In this document: positions 1 through 11,972 of the stretch, in pieces
How positions within the stretch are numbered: position 1 is the first letter of the stretch
Layout: each line of letters begins with the position of its first letter
DNA from: Pleodorina starrii
Taxonomy: Eukaryota > Chlorophyta > Chlorophyceae > Chlamydomonadales > Volvocaceae
Length of the DNA: 64,000 nucleotides
NCBI GenBank assembly: GCA_030267565.1
Contig: BRXU01000005.1
Location: 2,081,501 to 2,145,500, forward strand
Direction: 5' to 3'
Notes under the pieces: model-generated
The model's input: the letters and a program-made list of their open reading frames with translations, nothing else
Databases searched by the model: none
What the model was told of the DNA's origin: nothing
Program-made: the position numbers and the translations under genes

Positions 1-852
1 TTGTGGCGTGTTCAAGCTGAAGGGTTAAGCATGGACGACGGATCTGTGGCATCCGTCCGTCAACTTGGGCAAACCAGTACACACGCGGGTCCGTAACCAG
101 ACGGCACAGGCGCAGCCGTGTCAGCGGAGCCTTGGCCGAGTGAGGATGGGAACGAAGACCTGTTTGGTAGATATTCCGGATAGAGGCGTAGAGAAGCAAG
201 AGCGACACCTAGCGACATTCGGACAGGGCGCATCGGGCGCAGAGAAGGGAGAACGCAGTCGGGAAGGGTCGGGACGACAGAAATGAGTGCGTCGATGGCG
301 ATCGTTGGCAAGCGCCGGGAAAGTCACAGATGACAGACAACGAGCCGTAGAAAAGGAAGCGTGAAACGGGGAATTGTATACGATGAGGAAGCTTAAAGCG
401 GGCGGTTACTCAGACGGAACGCTCAGCATGCAGTTGGACAGGGTTGGACGATGCACCATCGCGCGCGTATGCCCAAAGTGATGAGAGCGCCGTCGACAGG
501 AGTGGCGCGCGTTTGGATGGGTCCCCGCTTCCAGACCCCACTGAGCTTGCACCGCCGGAGGAGGAGGAGGAGGAGGAGGAGGAGGAGGAGGAGGAACGGC
601 CGAAGGCGATGGCATCGTGGATTGCGAAGTGTCCGCATGCGGGGCCAGATAGGGGGGCGCGTCGCGGCTGGGGCTTTGCGTGCGGTTGATGGACAGCTTC
701 TCGCTGTGTGTTCACGAGCTGGCAGCTCACGCAAGGCTATGATGGGTTTCTTAATTTCGACCCGTCCCTGATCGTGTCGGACTTTGATGACCCGGATATG
801 GCGCATGGGTGCTCACTGCGTGAGCCGAGCTGAGGCCACTGCGGTTGCCTCA

Positions 853-2224
853 TCAGGCAATCTTGATTGCCGGACGAGCAGCGTGCCATAAGGTTTCAGG
901 GCCGCTGAGGGCGGGGACCGGGTCTCTGCGGCTACATTCTCGTCTGGGGTTACGAATAGATCCTGGAGACCTAGACCTGTCTGACGGCGGGCCAGCAGCA
1001 GCCCTTCGTTGAGGTGGCCCTTGCGTGTGGGTTTGCCTGTCCGGCGTTATTATTTCTATCCATGTTGCTGAGGACCCCATGTTGCGGGTGGTGACGGAGT
1101 GGCGTGCAGTGGCCTGTTTCCCACGCGGCTGCCCTTGTCTGTGCTGCGTGAGTGAGTCCGGGTTCACGTTACCCACACCCGCAGACGGCCGGGCTCACCG
1201 AAGCCCGCCGTGCTGTCTGACATGCAGGGAAGGCAGCAGTGTCAGCGGAGCCTTGGCCGGAGGATGATGGGAACGAAATAATAACTGTTAGATAGATAGT
1301 CCGGATGGAGGCGTAGAGAAGCAAGAGCGACCTTCGGACAGCAAGGCGCATCAATCGGGCGCAGAGATAGAAGGGGAAACGCAGTCGGGACGACAGAAAT
1401 GAGTGCGTCGATGCCGATCGTTGGCAAGCGCCGGGAAAGTCACAGATGACATACAACTAGACGTAGAAGAGGAAGCATGAAACGGGGAATTGCAAACGAT
1501 GAGGAAGCTTAATGCGCGCGGTTACTCAGACGGAACGCGGGCGCGGTCAGGTCGAAGGAAACAGACGGGGCAGCATTTGTATCGTGAGGAGCGAGAGAAT
1601 GACAGCAGCCCAAGGTTTGGACAGGTCCGCAAATCAAATAGAAAGGGAGTTTCCCTTAAGCACGAAAAGCGTCATCGGCGACCTTGTCGGGGCGGTTGAT
1701 CGGAAACGCGTCCTGGTGAAAGCAATTAGGCAAGAAATGGCGATGTATTGAGATGGCAGGAGTTTGATTTCGATATTTCGTATCTTCCTGGGCGTGGGCC
1801 AGCAATTGGACGATTTGCCAACGCGTATGCCTTGTGGGTGGAACGCCGATGCGCCGTCGACACGCCACGAGTGGCGCGCGTTTGGATGGGTCCCCGCCTC
1901 CAGACCCCAGTGATGATCTTGCACCGCCGGAGGATGGAGGAGGAATGGCAGAAGGCGATTGCGATGTGGATTGCGAAGTGTCCGCATGGGGGGTCAGATA
2001 GAGGGGCGTGGCGCGGCTGGGGCTTTGTGCGCGGTTATGTGTGCGAGGGTTGGGGTTTCGGCACAGGAGAACGACAGCTTCTTTGTTCACGAGCTGGCAG
2101 CTCACTCAAGGCGATGATGGGTTTAGTTTCGACCCGTCCCTGATCGTTCCGGAGATTGATGACCCGGATATGGCGCATGGGTGCTCACTGCGTGAGCCGA
2201 GCTGAGGCCACTGCGGTTGCCTCA
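853..2224 (+). repeat. Satellite unit type A (1372 bp)
   Basis: Representative of the most homogeneous unit type. The next copies begin exactly 1372 and 2744 bases later, and further A copies start at 6407 and 13637, plus an interrupted one resuming at about 10238. Short open frames recur at the same offsets in every copy, but they lack start context and carry stops, so I treat them as chance. The right half holds a reverse-transcriptase/RNase H-like relic (see 1754-1843). Confidence 0.85.
1754..1843 (+). pseudogene. Ty3/gypsy RNase H C-terminal relic in satellite unit
   Basis: The translation contains WQEFDFDISYLPGRGPAIG followed by FANAYAL. This closely matches the end of the RNase H domain of Ty3/gypsy polyproteins, whose usual form is a Trp, an acidic-aromatic F-D-F-x-I-x-Y-x-P-G-R block, then A-D-A-L-S-R. 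The catalytic upstream part and the integrase cannot be followed because stops and frame changes intervene. The same relic recurs in each A unit (about 3126, 4498, 7308, 11025, 14857) and in degraded form in the C units (about 8740 and 16485). The satellite therefore probably amplified from a fragment of an LTR retrotransposon. The family match is from memory of the motif, not from a search. Confidence 0.5.
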
Positions 2225-4968
2225 TCAGGCAATCTTGATTGCCGGACGAGCAGCGTGCCACAAGGTTTCAGGGCCGCTGAGGGCGGGGACCGGGTCTCTG
2301 CGGCTACATTCTCGTCTGGGGTTACGAATAGATCCTGGAGACCTGGACCTGTCTGACGGCGGGCCAGCAGCAGCCCTTCGTTGAGGTGGCCCTTGCGTGT
2401 GGGTTTGCCTGTCCGGCGTTATTATTTCTATCCATGTTGCTGAGGACCCCATGTTGCGGGTGGTGACGGAGTGGCGTGCAGTGGCCTGTTTCCCACGCGG
2501 CTGCCCTTGTCTGTGCTGCGTGAGTGAGTCCGGGTTCACGTTACCCACACCCGCAGACGGCCGGGCTCACCGAAGCCCGCCGTGCTGTCTGACATGCAGG
2601 GAAGGCAGCAGTGTCAGCGGAGCCTTGGCCGGAGGATGATGGGAACGAAATAATAACTGTTAGATAGATAGTCCGGATGGAGGCGTAGAGAAGCAAGAGC
2701 GACCTTCGGACAGCAGGGCGCATCAATCGGGCGCAGAGATAGAAGGGGAAACGCAGTCGGGACGACAGAAATGAGTGCGTCGATGCCGATCGTTGGCAAG
2801 CGCCGGGAAAGTCACAGATGACATACAACTAGACGTAGAAGAGGAAGCATGAAACGGGGAATTGCAAACGATGAGGAAGCTTAATGCGCGCGGTTACTCA
2901 GACGGAACGCGGGCGCGGTCAGGTCGAAGGAAACAGACGGGGCAGCATTTGTATCGTGAGGAGCGAGAGAATGACAGCAGCCCAAGGTTTGGACAGGTCC
3001 GCAAATCAAATAGAAAGGGAGTTTCCCTTAAGCACGAAAAGCGTCATCGGCGACCTTGTCGGGGCGGTTGATCGGAAACGCGTCCTGGTGAAAGCAATTA
3101 GGCAAGAAATGGCGATGTATTGAGATGGCAGGAGTTTGATTTCGATATTTCGTATCTTCCTGGGCGTGGGCCAGCAATTGGACGATTTGCCAACGCGTAT
3201 GCCTTGTGGGTGGAACGCCGATGCGCCGTCGACACGCCACGAGTGGCGCGCGTTTGGATGGGTCCCCGCCTCCAGACCCCAGTGATGATCTTGCACCGCC
3301 GGAGGATGGAGGAGGAATGGCAGAAGGCGATTGCGATGTGGATTGCGAAGTGTCCGCATGGGGGATCAGATAGAGGGGCGTGGCGCGGCTGGGGCTTTGT
3401 GCGCGGTTATGTGTGCGAGGGTTGGGGTTTCGGCACAGGAGAACGACAGCTTCTGTGTTCACGAGCTGGCAGCTCACTCAAGGCGATGATGGGTTTAGTT
3501 TCGACCCGTCCCTGATCGTTCCGGAGATTGATGACCCGGATATGGCGCATGGGTGCTCACTGCGTGAGCCGAGCTGAGGCCACTGCGGTTGCCTCATCAG
3601 GCAATCTTGATTGCCGGACGAGCAGCGTGCCACAAGGTTTCAGGGCCGCTGAGGGCGGGGACCGGGTCTCTGCGGCTACATTCTCGTCTGGGGTTACGAA
3701 TAGATCCTGGAGACCTGGACCTGTCTGACGGCGGGCCAGCAGCAGCCCTTCGTTGAGGTGGCCCTTGCGTGTGGGTTTGCCTGTCCGGCGTTATTATTTC
3801 TATCCATGTTGCTGAGGACCCCATGTTGCGGGTGGTGACGGAGTGGCGTGCAGTGGCCTGTTTCCCACGCGGCTGCCCTTGTCTGTGCTGCGTGAGTGAG
3901 TCCGGGTTCACGTTACCCACACCCGCAGACGGCCGGGCTCACCGAAGCCCGCCGTGCTGTCTGACATGCAGGGAAGGCAGCAGTGTCAGCGGAGCCTTGG
4001 CCGGAGGATGATGGGAACGAAATAATAACTGTTAGATAGATAGTCCGGATGGAGGCGTAGAGAAGCAAGAGCGACCTTCGGACAGCAGGGCGCATCAATC
4101 GGGCGCAGAGATAGAAGGGGAAACGCAGTCGGGACGACAGAAATGAGTGCGTCGATGCCGATCGTTGGCAAGCGCCGGGAAAGTCACAGATGACATACAA
4201 CTAGACGTAGAAGAGGAAGCATGAAACGGGGAATTGCAAACGATGAGGAAGCTTAATGCGCGCGGTTACTCAGACGGAACGCGGGCGCGGTCAGGTCGAA
4301 GGAAACAGACGGGGCAGCATTTGTATCGTGAGGAGCGAGAGAATGACAGCAGCCCAAGGTTTGGACAGGTCCGCAAATCAAATAGAAAGGGAGTTTCCCT
4401 TAAGCACGAAAAGCGTCATCGGCGACCTTGTCGGGGCGGTTGATCGGAAACGCGTCCTGGTGAAAGCAATTAGGCAAGAAATGGCGATGTATTGAGATGG
4501 CAGGAGTTTGATTTCGATATTTCGTATCTTCCTGGGCGTGGGCCAGCAATTGGACGATTTGCCAACGCGTATGCCTTGTGGGTGGAACGCCGATGCGCCG
4601 TCGACACGCCACGAGTGGCGCGCGTTTGGATGGGTCCCCGCCTCCAGACCCCAGTGATGATCTTGCACCGCCGGAGGATGGAGGAGGAATGGCAGAAGGC
4701 GATTGCGATGTGGATTGCGAAGTGTCCGCATGGGGGATCAGATAGAGGGGCGTGGCGCGGCTGGGGCTTTGTGCGCGGTTATGTGTGCGAGGGTTGGGGT
4801 TTCGGCACAGGAGAACGACAGCTTCTTTGTTCACGAGCTGGCAGCTCACTCAAGGCGATGATGGGTTTAGTTTCGACCCGTCCCTGATCGTTCCGGAGAT
4901 TGATGACCCGGATATGGCGCATGGGTGCTCACTGCGTGAGCCGAGCTGAGGCCACTGCGGTTGCCTCA

Positions 4969-6406
4969 TCAGGCAATCTTGATTGCCGGACGAGCAGCAT
5001 GCCCTCCTTTGGATTTCCCGGCCGCTGAGTGTGGGGCCCGGGTCTCTGCGTGTCTGCTGCAGTTGATCGTCGCAACTTCGTTCTTTCCGGCTGCGTTCTC
5101 GACTGGGGTTACGATAGACCCTGGACCTGTCTGACGGTGGGCCAGCAGCCCTTGAGGTGGCCCTTGCGTATGGGTTTCATTGCCTGTCCGGAGTCGTGCG
5201 ATCGCACTATGCAGCTGTTATCCAGCTCCTCTGTAATTAATAAAACCGGCGTTACCGGTATTATATCTATCTAAATGTTGTTGAGGACCCCATGTTGCGG
5301 GTGGCGACGGATGTAGAGGCGTGCAGTGGCCTGTTTCCCACGCGGCTGCCCTTGTCTGTGCTGCGTGAGTCCGGGTTCACGTTACCCACACCCGCAGATG
5401 GCCGAGCTCATCACCGAGGCCGTGCTGTCTGACATGCAGGCTGCTGGATGCCGACGAGCGGCCGTGGCTGGTTGCTGCATGCCAACCTGCGCCGCCCTAC
5501 GGAGGGTGGCCTGGGTGATGTTGGAAAGAAGTGTGCGGTTAGGTGTCGAGCGCATTGTGGCGTGTTCAAGCTGAAGGGTTAAGCATGGACGACGGATCTG
5601 TGGTATCCGTCCGTCAACTTGGGCAAACCAGTACACACGCGGGTCCGTAACCAGCCGGCACAGGCGCAGCCGTGTCAGCGGAGCCTTGGCCGAGTGAGGA
5701 TGGGAACGAAGACCTGTTTGGTAGATATTCCGGATAGAGGCGTAGAGAAGCAAGAGCGACACCTAGCGACATTCGGACAGGGCGCATCGGGCGCAGAGAA
5801 GGGAGAACGCAGTCGGGAAGGGTCGGGACGACAGAAATGAGTGCGTCGATGGTGATCGTTGGCAAGCGCCGGGAAAGTCACAGATGACAGACAACGAGCC
5901 GTAGAAAAGGAAGCGTGAAACGGGGAATTGTATACGATGAGGAAGCTTAAAGCGGGCGGTTACTCAGACGGAACGCTCAGCATGCAGTTGGACAGGGTTG
6001 GACGATGCACCATCGCGCGCGTATGCCCAAAGTGATGAGAGCGCCGTCGACAGGAGTGGCGCGCGTTTGGATGGGTCCCCGCTTCCAGACCCCACTGAGC
6101 TTGCACCGCCGGAGGAGGAGGAGGAGGAGGAGGAGGAGGAGGAGGAGGAACGGCCGAAGGCGATGGCATCGTGGATTGCGAAGTGTCCGCATGCGGGGCC
6201 AGATAGGGGGGCGCGTCGCGGCTGGGGCTTTGCGTGCGGTTGATGGACAGCTTCTCGCTGTGTGTTCACGAGCTGGCAGCTCACGCAAGGCTATGATGGG
6301 TTTCTTAATTTCGACCCGTCCCTGATCGTGTCGGACTTTGATGACCCGGATATGGCGCATGGGTGCTCACTGCGTGAGCCGAGCTGAGGCCACTGCGGTT
6401 GCCTCA
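4969..6406 (+). repeat. Satellite unit type B (1438 bp) with GGA run
   Basis: B units (also 1-852 partial and 12205-13636) share the ends of A units. They differ in the middle and carry an uninterrupted GGA/GAG trinucleotide run (6113-6150 here, 557-595 and 13343-13380 in the other copies). The run would encode Glu, Arg or Gly homopolymers in different frames, but no flanking coding signal supports translation. B retains phrases such as LLDADERPWLVAAC near 5440-5480 that look like decayed protein-coding sequence. Confidence 0.8.
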
Positions 6407-7778
6407 TCAGGCAATCTTGATTGCCGGACGAGCAGCGTGCCATAAGGTTTCAGGGCCGCTGAGGGCGGGGACCGGGTCTCTGCGGCTACATTCTCGTCTG
6501 GGGTTACGAATAGATCCTGGAGACCTGGACCTGTCTGACGGCGGGCCAGCAGCAGCCCTTCGTTGAGGTGGCCCTTGCGTGTGGGTTTGCCTGTCCGGCG
6601 TTATTATTTCTATCCATGTTGCTGAGGACCCCATGTTGCGGGTGGTGACGGAGTGGCGTGCAGTGGCCTGTTTCCCACGCGGCTGCCCTTGTCTGTGCTG
6701 CGTGAGTGAGTCCGGGTTCACGTTACCCACACCCGCAGACGGCCGGGCTCACCGAAGCCCGCCGTGCTGTCTGACATGCAGGGAAGGCAGCAGTGTCAGC
6801 GGAGCCTTGGCCGGAGGATGATGGGAACGAAATAATAACTGTTAGATAGATAGTCCGGATGGAGGCGTAGAGAAGCAAGAGCGACCTTCGGACAGCAGGG
6901 CGCATCAATCGGGCGCAGAGATAGAAGGGGAAACGCAGTCGGGACGACAGAAATGAGTGCGTCGATGCCGATCGTTGGCAAGCGCCGGGAAAGTCACAGA
7001 TGACATACAACTAGACGTAGAAGAGGAAGCATGAAACGGGGAATTGCAAACGATGAGGAAGCTTAATGCGCGCGGTTACTCAGACGGAACGCGGGCGCGG
7101 TCAGGTCGAAGGAAACAGACGGGGCAGCATTTGTATCGTGAGGAGCGAGAGAATGACAGCAGCCCAAGGTTTGGACAGGTCCGCAAATCAAATAGAAAGG
7201 GAGTTTCCCTTAAGCACGAAAAGCGTCATCGGCGACCTTGTCGGGGCGGTTGATCGGAAACGCGTCCTGGTGAAAGCAATTAGGCAAGAAATGGCGATGT
7301 ATTGAGATGGCAGGAGTTTGATTTCGATATTTCGTATCTTCCTGGGCGTGGGCCAGCAATTGGACGATTTGCCAACGCGTATGCCTTGTGGGTGGAACGC
7401 CGATGCGCCGTCGACACGCCACGAGTGGCGCGCGTTTGGATGGGTCCCCGCCTCCAGACCCCAGTGATGATCTTGCACCGCCGGAGGATGGAGGAGGAAT
7501 GGCAGAAGGCGATTGCGATGTGGATTGCGAAGTGTCCGCATGGGGGGTCAGATAGAGGGGCGTGGCGCGGCTGGGGCTTTGTGCGCGGTTATGTGAGCGA
7601 GGGTTGGGGTTTCGGCACAGGAGAACGACAGCTTCTGTGTTCACGAGCTGGCAGCTCACTCAAGGCGATGATGGGTTTAGTTTCGACCCGTCCCTGATCG
7701 TTCCGGAGATTGATGACCCGGATATGGCGCATGGGTGCTCACTACGTGAGCCGAGCTGTGGCCACTGCGGTTGCTTCA

Positions 7779-9180
7779 TCAGGCAATCTTGCAGGACGAG
7801 CAGCGTGCCTCTCGGTATTCCCGGCCGCTGAGGTACCCGATCGAGTCTTTGCATGTCTAGCAGTTGCTCGTCGCAAATCCGTTCTTTCCGGCTGCGTTCT
7901 CGTCTGGGGTCACGATAGAACCTGGACCTACCTGTCTGACGGGCCAGCAGAAGCCCTTGAGGTGACATTGCGTGTGGGTTTGCCCGTCCGGCATTTAATT
8001 CTATGTTGCTGAGGCCCCCATTTTGCGGGTGGCGAGCTGGCGACGAATGGAGAGGCGTGCAGTGTGCGGAGATGTATGTGCAGCCTGTGAAGCATGGGCG
8101 GTTAAGCGGGGCGGAGCTGTGGCATCCGTCTGTCAGCATGCGCGACCAGCAGTACACACGCGGGTCCGTCCGCAACCGGGCGGTACAGGCGCAGCAGTGT
8201 CAGCGGAGCCTTGGCCGGGGGAGGATGGGAACGAAATAAGAACTGTGAGCGGATCCGGAGCGAAGCGGCGAAGAACTAAAAGCAAGAGCGACCTTCGGGC
8301 AGGGCGCATCGGGCGCAGAGAAGGGGAGACGCGGTCGGGACGACAGAAATGAGTGCATCGATGGCGCTCGCTGCCAAGCACCGGGAAAGGCTCAGATGAT
8401 AGACAACAAGCCGTAGAAGGGGAAGCGTGAAACGGGGAATTGTAAACGATGAAGAAGCTTAAAGCGGGCGGTTACTCAGACGGAACGCGGGCGCGCGCGG
8501 AGGGGCGCCGTCAGGTCTAAGGAAATAGACGGGGCAGCATTTGAATCGTGAGGAGCGAGAGAATGACAGCAGCGTCGGCAATTGCCCAAGGTTTGGACAG
8601 GTCCGCAAAACAACCTAACTAGGAAGGGAGGTTACCGAAGTACGAAAAGCGTCTTCGGCCACCATGTCGGGGCGGTTGATCGGGAACACGTTCTGGTGAA
8701 AGCAAATATGCAAAAAATGGCGTTGTGTTGGGCGTTGTGACTGCAGGGCCTTGATTACGATACTACGTATCTTCCCGGGCGGGGGGCAGCAGTTTTACGA
8801 TTTGCCATCACGTATGCCCTGTGATGAGAGCGCCGTCGACACGCCACGAGTGGCGCGCGTTTGGATGGGTCCCCGCTTCCAGACCCCACTGAGCTTGCAC
8901 CGCCGGAAGAGGAGGAGGAGGAACGGCCGAAGGCGATGGCGTCGTGGACTCCGAAGTGTCCGCATGCGGGGTCAGATAGGGGGGCGCGTCACGGCTGGGG
9001 ATGTCATTGCGTGCGGTTATGGACAGCTTCTCGCTGTGTGTTCACGAGCTGGCAGCTCACTCAAGGCGATAATGGGTTTATTATTTCAAACCGTCCCTGA
9101 TCGTTCCGGACTTTGATGACCCGGATATGGCGCATGGGTGCTCACTGCGTGAGCCGAGCTGTGGCCACTGCGGTTGCTTC
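7779..9180 (+). repeat. Satellite unit type C (diverged)
   Basis: A diverged unit whose best partner is 15331-16797, about 7.7 kb downstream, with which it shares long identical stretches (for example around 8150-8480 and 15890-16220). It contains small substitutions and indels relative to A and B throughout. It may be an older lineage of the same family. Confidence 0.75.
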
Positions 9181-9317
9181 ATCAGGCAATCTTGATTGCC
9201 GGACGAGCAGCATGCCCTCCTTCGGATTTCCCGGCCGCTGAGTGTGGGGCCCGGGTCTCTGCGTGTCTGCTGCAGTTGATCGTCGCAACTTCGTTGTTTC
9301 CGGCTACATTCTCGTCT

Positions 9318-10237
9318 GGAGTTTGGTACTCTATCGGCTGACTTCCGCTAAAGCTGCTGATGCAACAAGCAGGGCACGAAGAGTGGCCTGACGGCGGACC
9401 ATTTACACTGCAGAGAGCACAGAGACTCGCAAGAAAACAGCGAGCGACGCGCGCCAAGCGCGCCGCCAGGCCAGGCAAGAGCCCCGCAGGGCAGCCCGAA
9501 AGCCAGCCCCGGAAGCACGCGGCACACGCAACAGTCAGCAACGAAACAGCGCGCAGCGGCGCGCAAGCGAGCGAAACGCGGCAACACGCCGCAGTCCAGA
9601 CAGCACCCGAGCACAACCCGACCCCGCGCCCAAGCAGAGCGCCCAGCAGGCAAAGCCACGAGACCCCATGATTCCCAACGCGAAAGAACCGACCGGGGCA
9701 AGCGCAGCGGGGAAAAAAGGAAACAGGGGCCACAAGCCAAAAAACCCCACCGCCGCCCCGGCCGATGAAAGCTTGCTGGCGGCCAGATCGGCCGGACACA
9801 CACCCCACCCGGCGGAGGGCTGGCCCCTTGCCGCCTACGGCCCCGTGAGCGGAGGGCTGATCCCGGTCCGCGAGCACGGCCGTCTCTCCGACCGACCCCT
9901 CTCCCCCCGCAGCCTCTCCCCGCCTCTCCGTGCGCGCACTACGAGAACCCCATCATCACGCCAGAGCCAGCTGGCGCGGCCGCCGCCGCGACGCCGCCGC
10001 CAGCACTGAGGGGGACGAGCAGTGACCACGGGTGGGGCACGAGCCAGGAAGGCTCGGGCAGAAAGGGAGGGAAAGTGGTCACTCACAGCGAAGTGAGTGC
10101 TCTCTACTGTGAAAGGCAGAATGCCTGAACAGGAGAGAATGCGAACCATATAGCTTCAGTCAGCCGTACTATGTCGTACCAAACCTTGCTCAGTTCCTAC
10201 GTTCGCTACGCTCCTTCGGAACTAAGCTATTGTTAGA
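9318..10237. mobile_element. ~920 bp inverted-repeat element inserted in the satellite
   Basis: Compared with intact units, satellite sequence is interrupted after CATTCTCGTCTGG and resumes at AATAGATCCTGG. The left end (GTTTGGTAC ... CGGCTGACT, about 9320-9343) is an inverted copy of a stretch near the right end (about 10155-10185, AGTCAGCCG ... GTACCAAAC). A further foldback (AGTTCC ... GGAACT) follows at 10193-10224. The interior is GC-rich with small hairpins and no recognisable transposase, so this is probably a non-autonomous DNA or foldback element. About 7 bases of the target appear lost and no clear target duplication is seen. Confidence 0.6.
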
Positions 10238-11274
10238 ATAGATCCTGGACCTGTCTGACGGCGGGCCAGCAGCAGCCCTTCGTTGAGGTGGCCCTTGCGT
10301 GTGGGTTTGCCTGTCCGGCGTTATTATTTCTATCCATGTTGCTGAGGACCCCATGTTGCGGGTGGTGACGGAGTGGCGTGCAGTGGCCTGTTTCCCACGC
10401 GGCTGCCCTTGTCTGTGCTGCGTGAGTGAGTCCGGGTTCACGTTACCCACACCCGCAGACGGCCGGGCTCACCGAAGCCCGCCGTGCTGTCTGACATGCA
10501 GGGAAGGCATCAGTGTCAGCGGAGCCTTGGCCGGAGGAGGCTGGGAACGAAATAATAACTGTTAGATAGATAGTCCGGATGGAGGCGTAGAGAAGCAAGA
10601 GCGACCTTCGGACAGCAGGGCGCATCAATCGGGCGCAGAGATAGAAGGGGAAACGCAGTCGGGACGACAGAAATGAGTGCGTCGATGCCGATCGTTGGCA
10701 AGCGCCGGGAAAGTCACAGATGACATACAACTAGACGTAGAAGAGGAAGCATGAAACGGGGAATTGCAAACGATGAGGAAGCTTAATGCGCGCGGTTACT
10801 CAGACGGAACGCGGGCGCGGTCAGGTCGAAGGAAACAGACGGGGCAGCATTTGTATCGTGAGGAGCGAGAGAATGACAGCAGCCCAAGGTTTGGACAGGT
10901 CCGCAAATCAAATAGAAAGGGAGTTTCCCTTAAGCACGAAAAGCGTCATCGGCGACCTTGTCGGGGCGGTTGATCGGAAACGCGTCCTGGTGAAAGCAAT
11001 TAGGCAAGAAATAGCGTAGTGTTGAGCTGGCAGGAGTTTGATTTCGATATTTCGTATCTTCCTGGGCGTGGGCCAGCAATTGGACGATTTGCCAACGCGT
11101 ATGCCTTGTGGGTGGAACGCCGATGCGCCGTCGACACGCCACGAGTGGCGCGCGTTTGGATGGGTCCCCGCCTCCAGACCCCAGTGATGATCTTGCACCG
11201 CCGGAGGATGGAGGAGGAATGGCAGAAGGCGATTGCGATGTGTATTGCGAAGTGTCCGCATGGGGGATCAGATA

Positions 11275-11972
11275 CCGTACCGACGCAATCTTTTTGCGAA
11301 TAAATAATTAACTGTTTGTGGCCTCGCAAAGTGTCAAACAAAACTCGGAAGGGTCCCTCGCAAATATTTAACGTTTCAAAAAAAACTCCCAAGGCATCTC
11401 GCAAATTTTTTTCGCAAATATAAATTAATTGCCGCGAGCTGCGGGTGGTGGGGGCGCTGTGGGGGCCGGCGGGGAAGGGCTGCCGGGGCTACGGTGGGCA
11501 CGGCCGGTCGGGGAGTAGAGGCGGCGACGGCGGTGGAGCCAACGGGGGCCGGTATGTCCCAGTCGACAAGGGGCCGTGGCAGGCAGAGAGAAAGGTCAGC
11601 GGGGTGGGCGGGTGGACAGGCTGCTGCACGGGGGAGGGGAGCCGGAACGCAGGAAGGCCACTACGAAAGGCAAGCAGCCCAAGGCCAAGCCCGTGGCTGT
11701 GGGGCGGATGGGTTTTGGGGCGGATGGGTGGCGTGAAGCAGGTATGGCACCCGGTATGTCCAATTCCTTCAGTAGAATGCAATGCCTTTGCGCTGACGAT
11801 AAGATGCGAGTTCGCAAACTATTACATACGGCTCAAGAGCTCGCAAATTTCAAAAGTTTACAAATAAACGCCTACCGGCGCCTCGCAAAATAATAGCGTT
11901 TACATATCCAAATTTTAAATATTTTCTGGCCTCGCAAAATAACCGCGTCGCAAAAAGATTGCGCCGGTACGG
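11275..11972. mobile_element. 698 bp MITE-like element with TA target duplication
   Basis: The insertion sits in an A unit that otherwise reads GATCAGATAGAGGGGCG. It is flanked by the dinucleotide TA (11273-11274 and 11973-11974), which is present once in intact units. The ends are near-perfect inverted repeats beginning CCGTACCGACGCAATC and running to TTTTTGCGA, with one mismatch. Subterminal copies of CTCGCAAA occur on both sides (about 11321, 11357, 11397 and 11838, 11880, 11931), a layout typical of transposase-binding repeats. The GC-rich centre (about 11430-11790) differs in composition from the AT-rich ends and may be captured DNA. No transposase is present. TA duplication fits Tc1/mariner-type or another TA-targeting superfamily. 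Confidence 0.8.
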
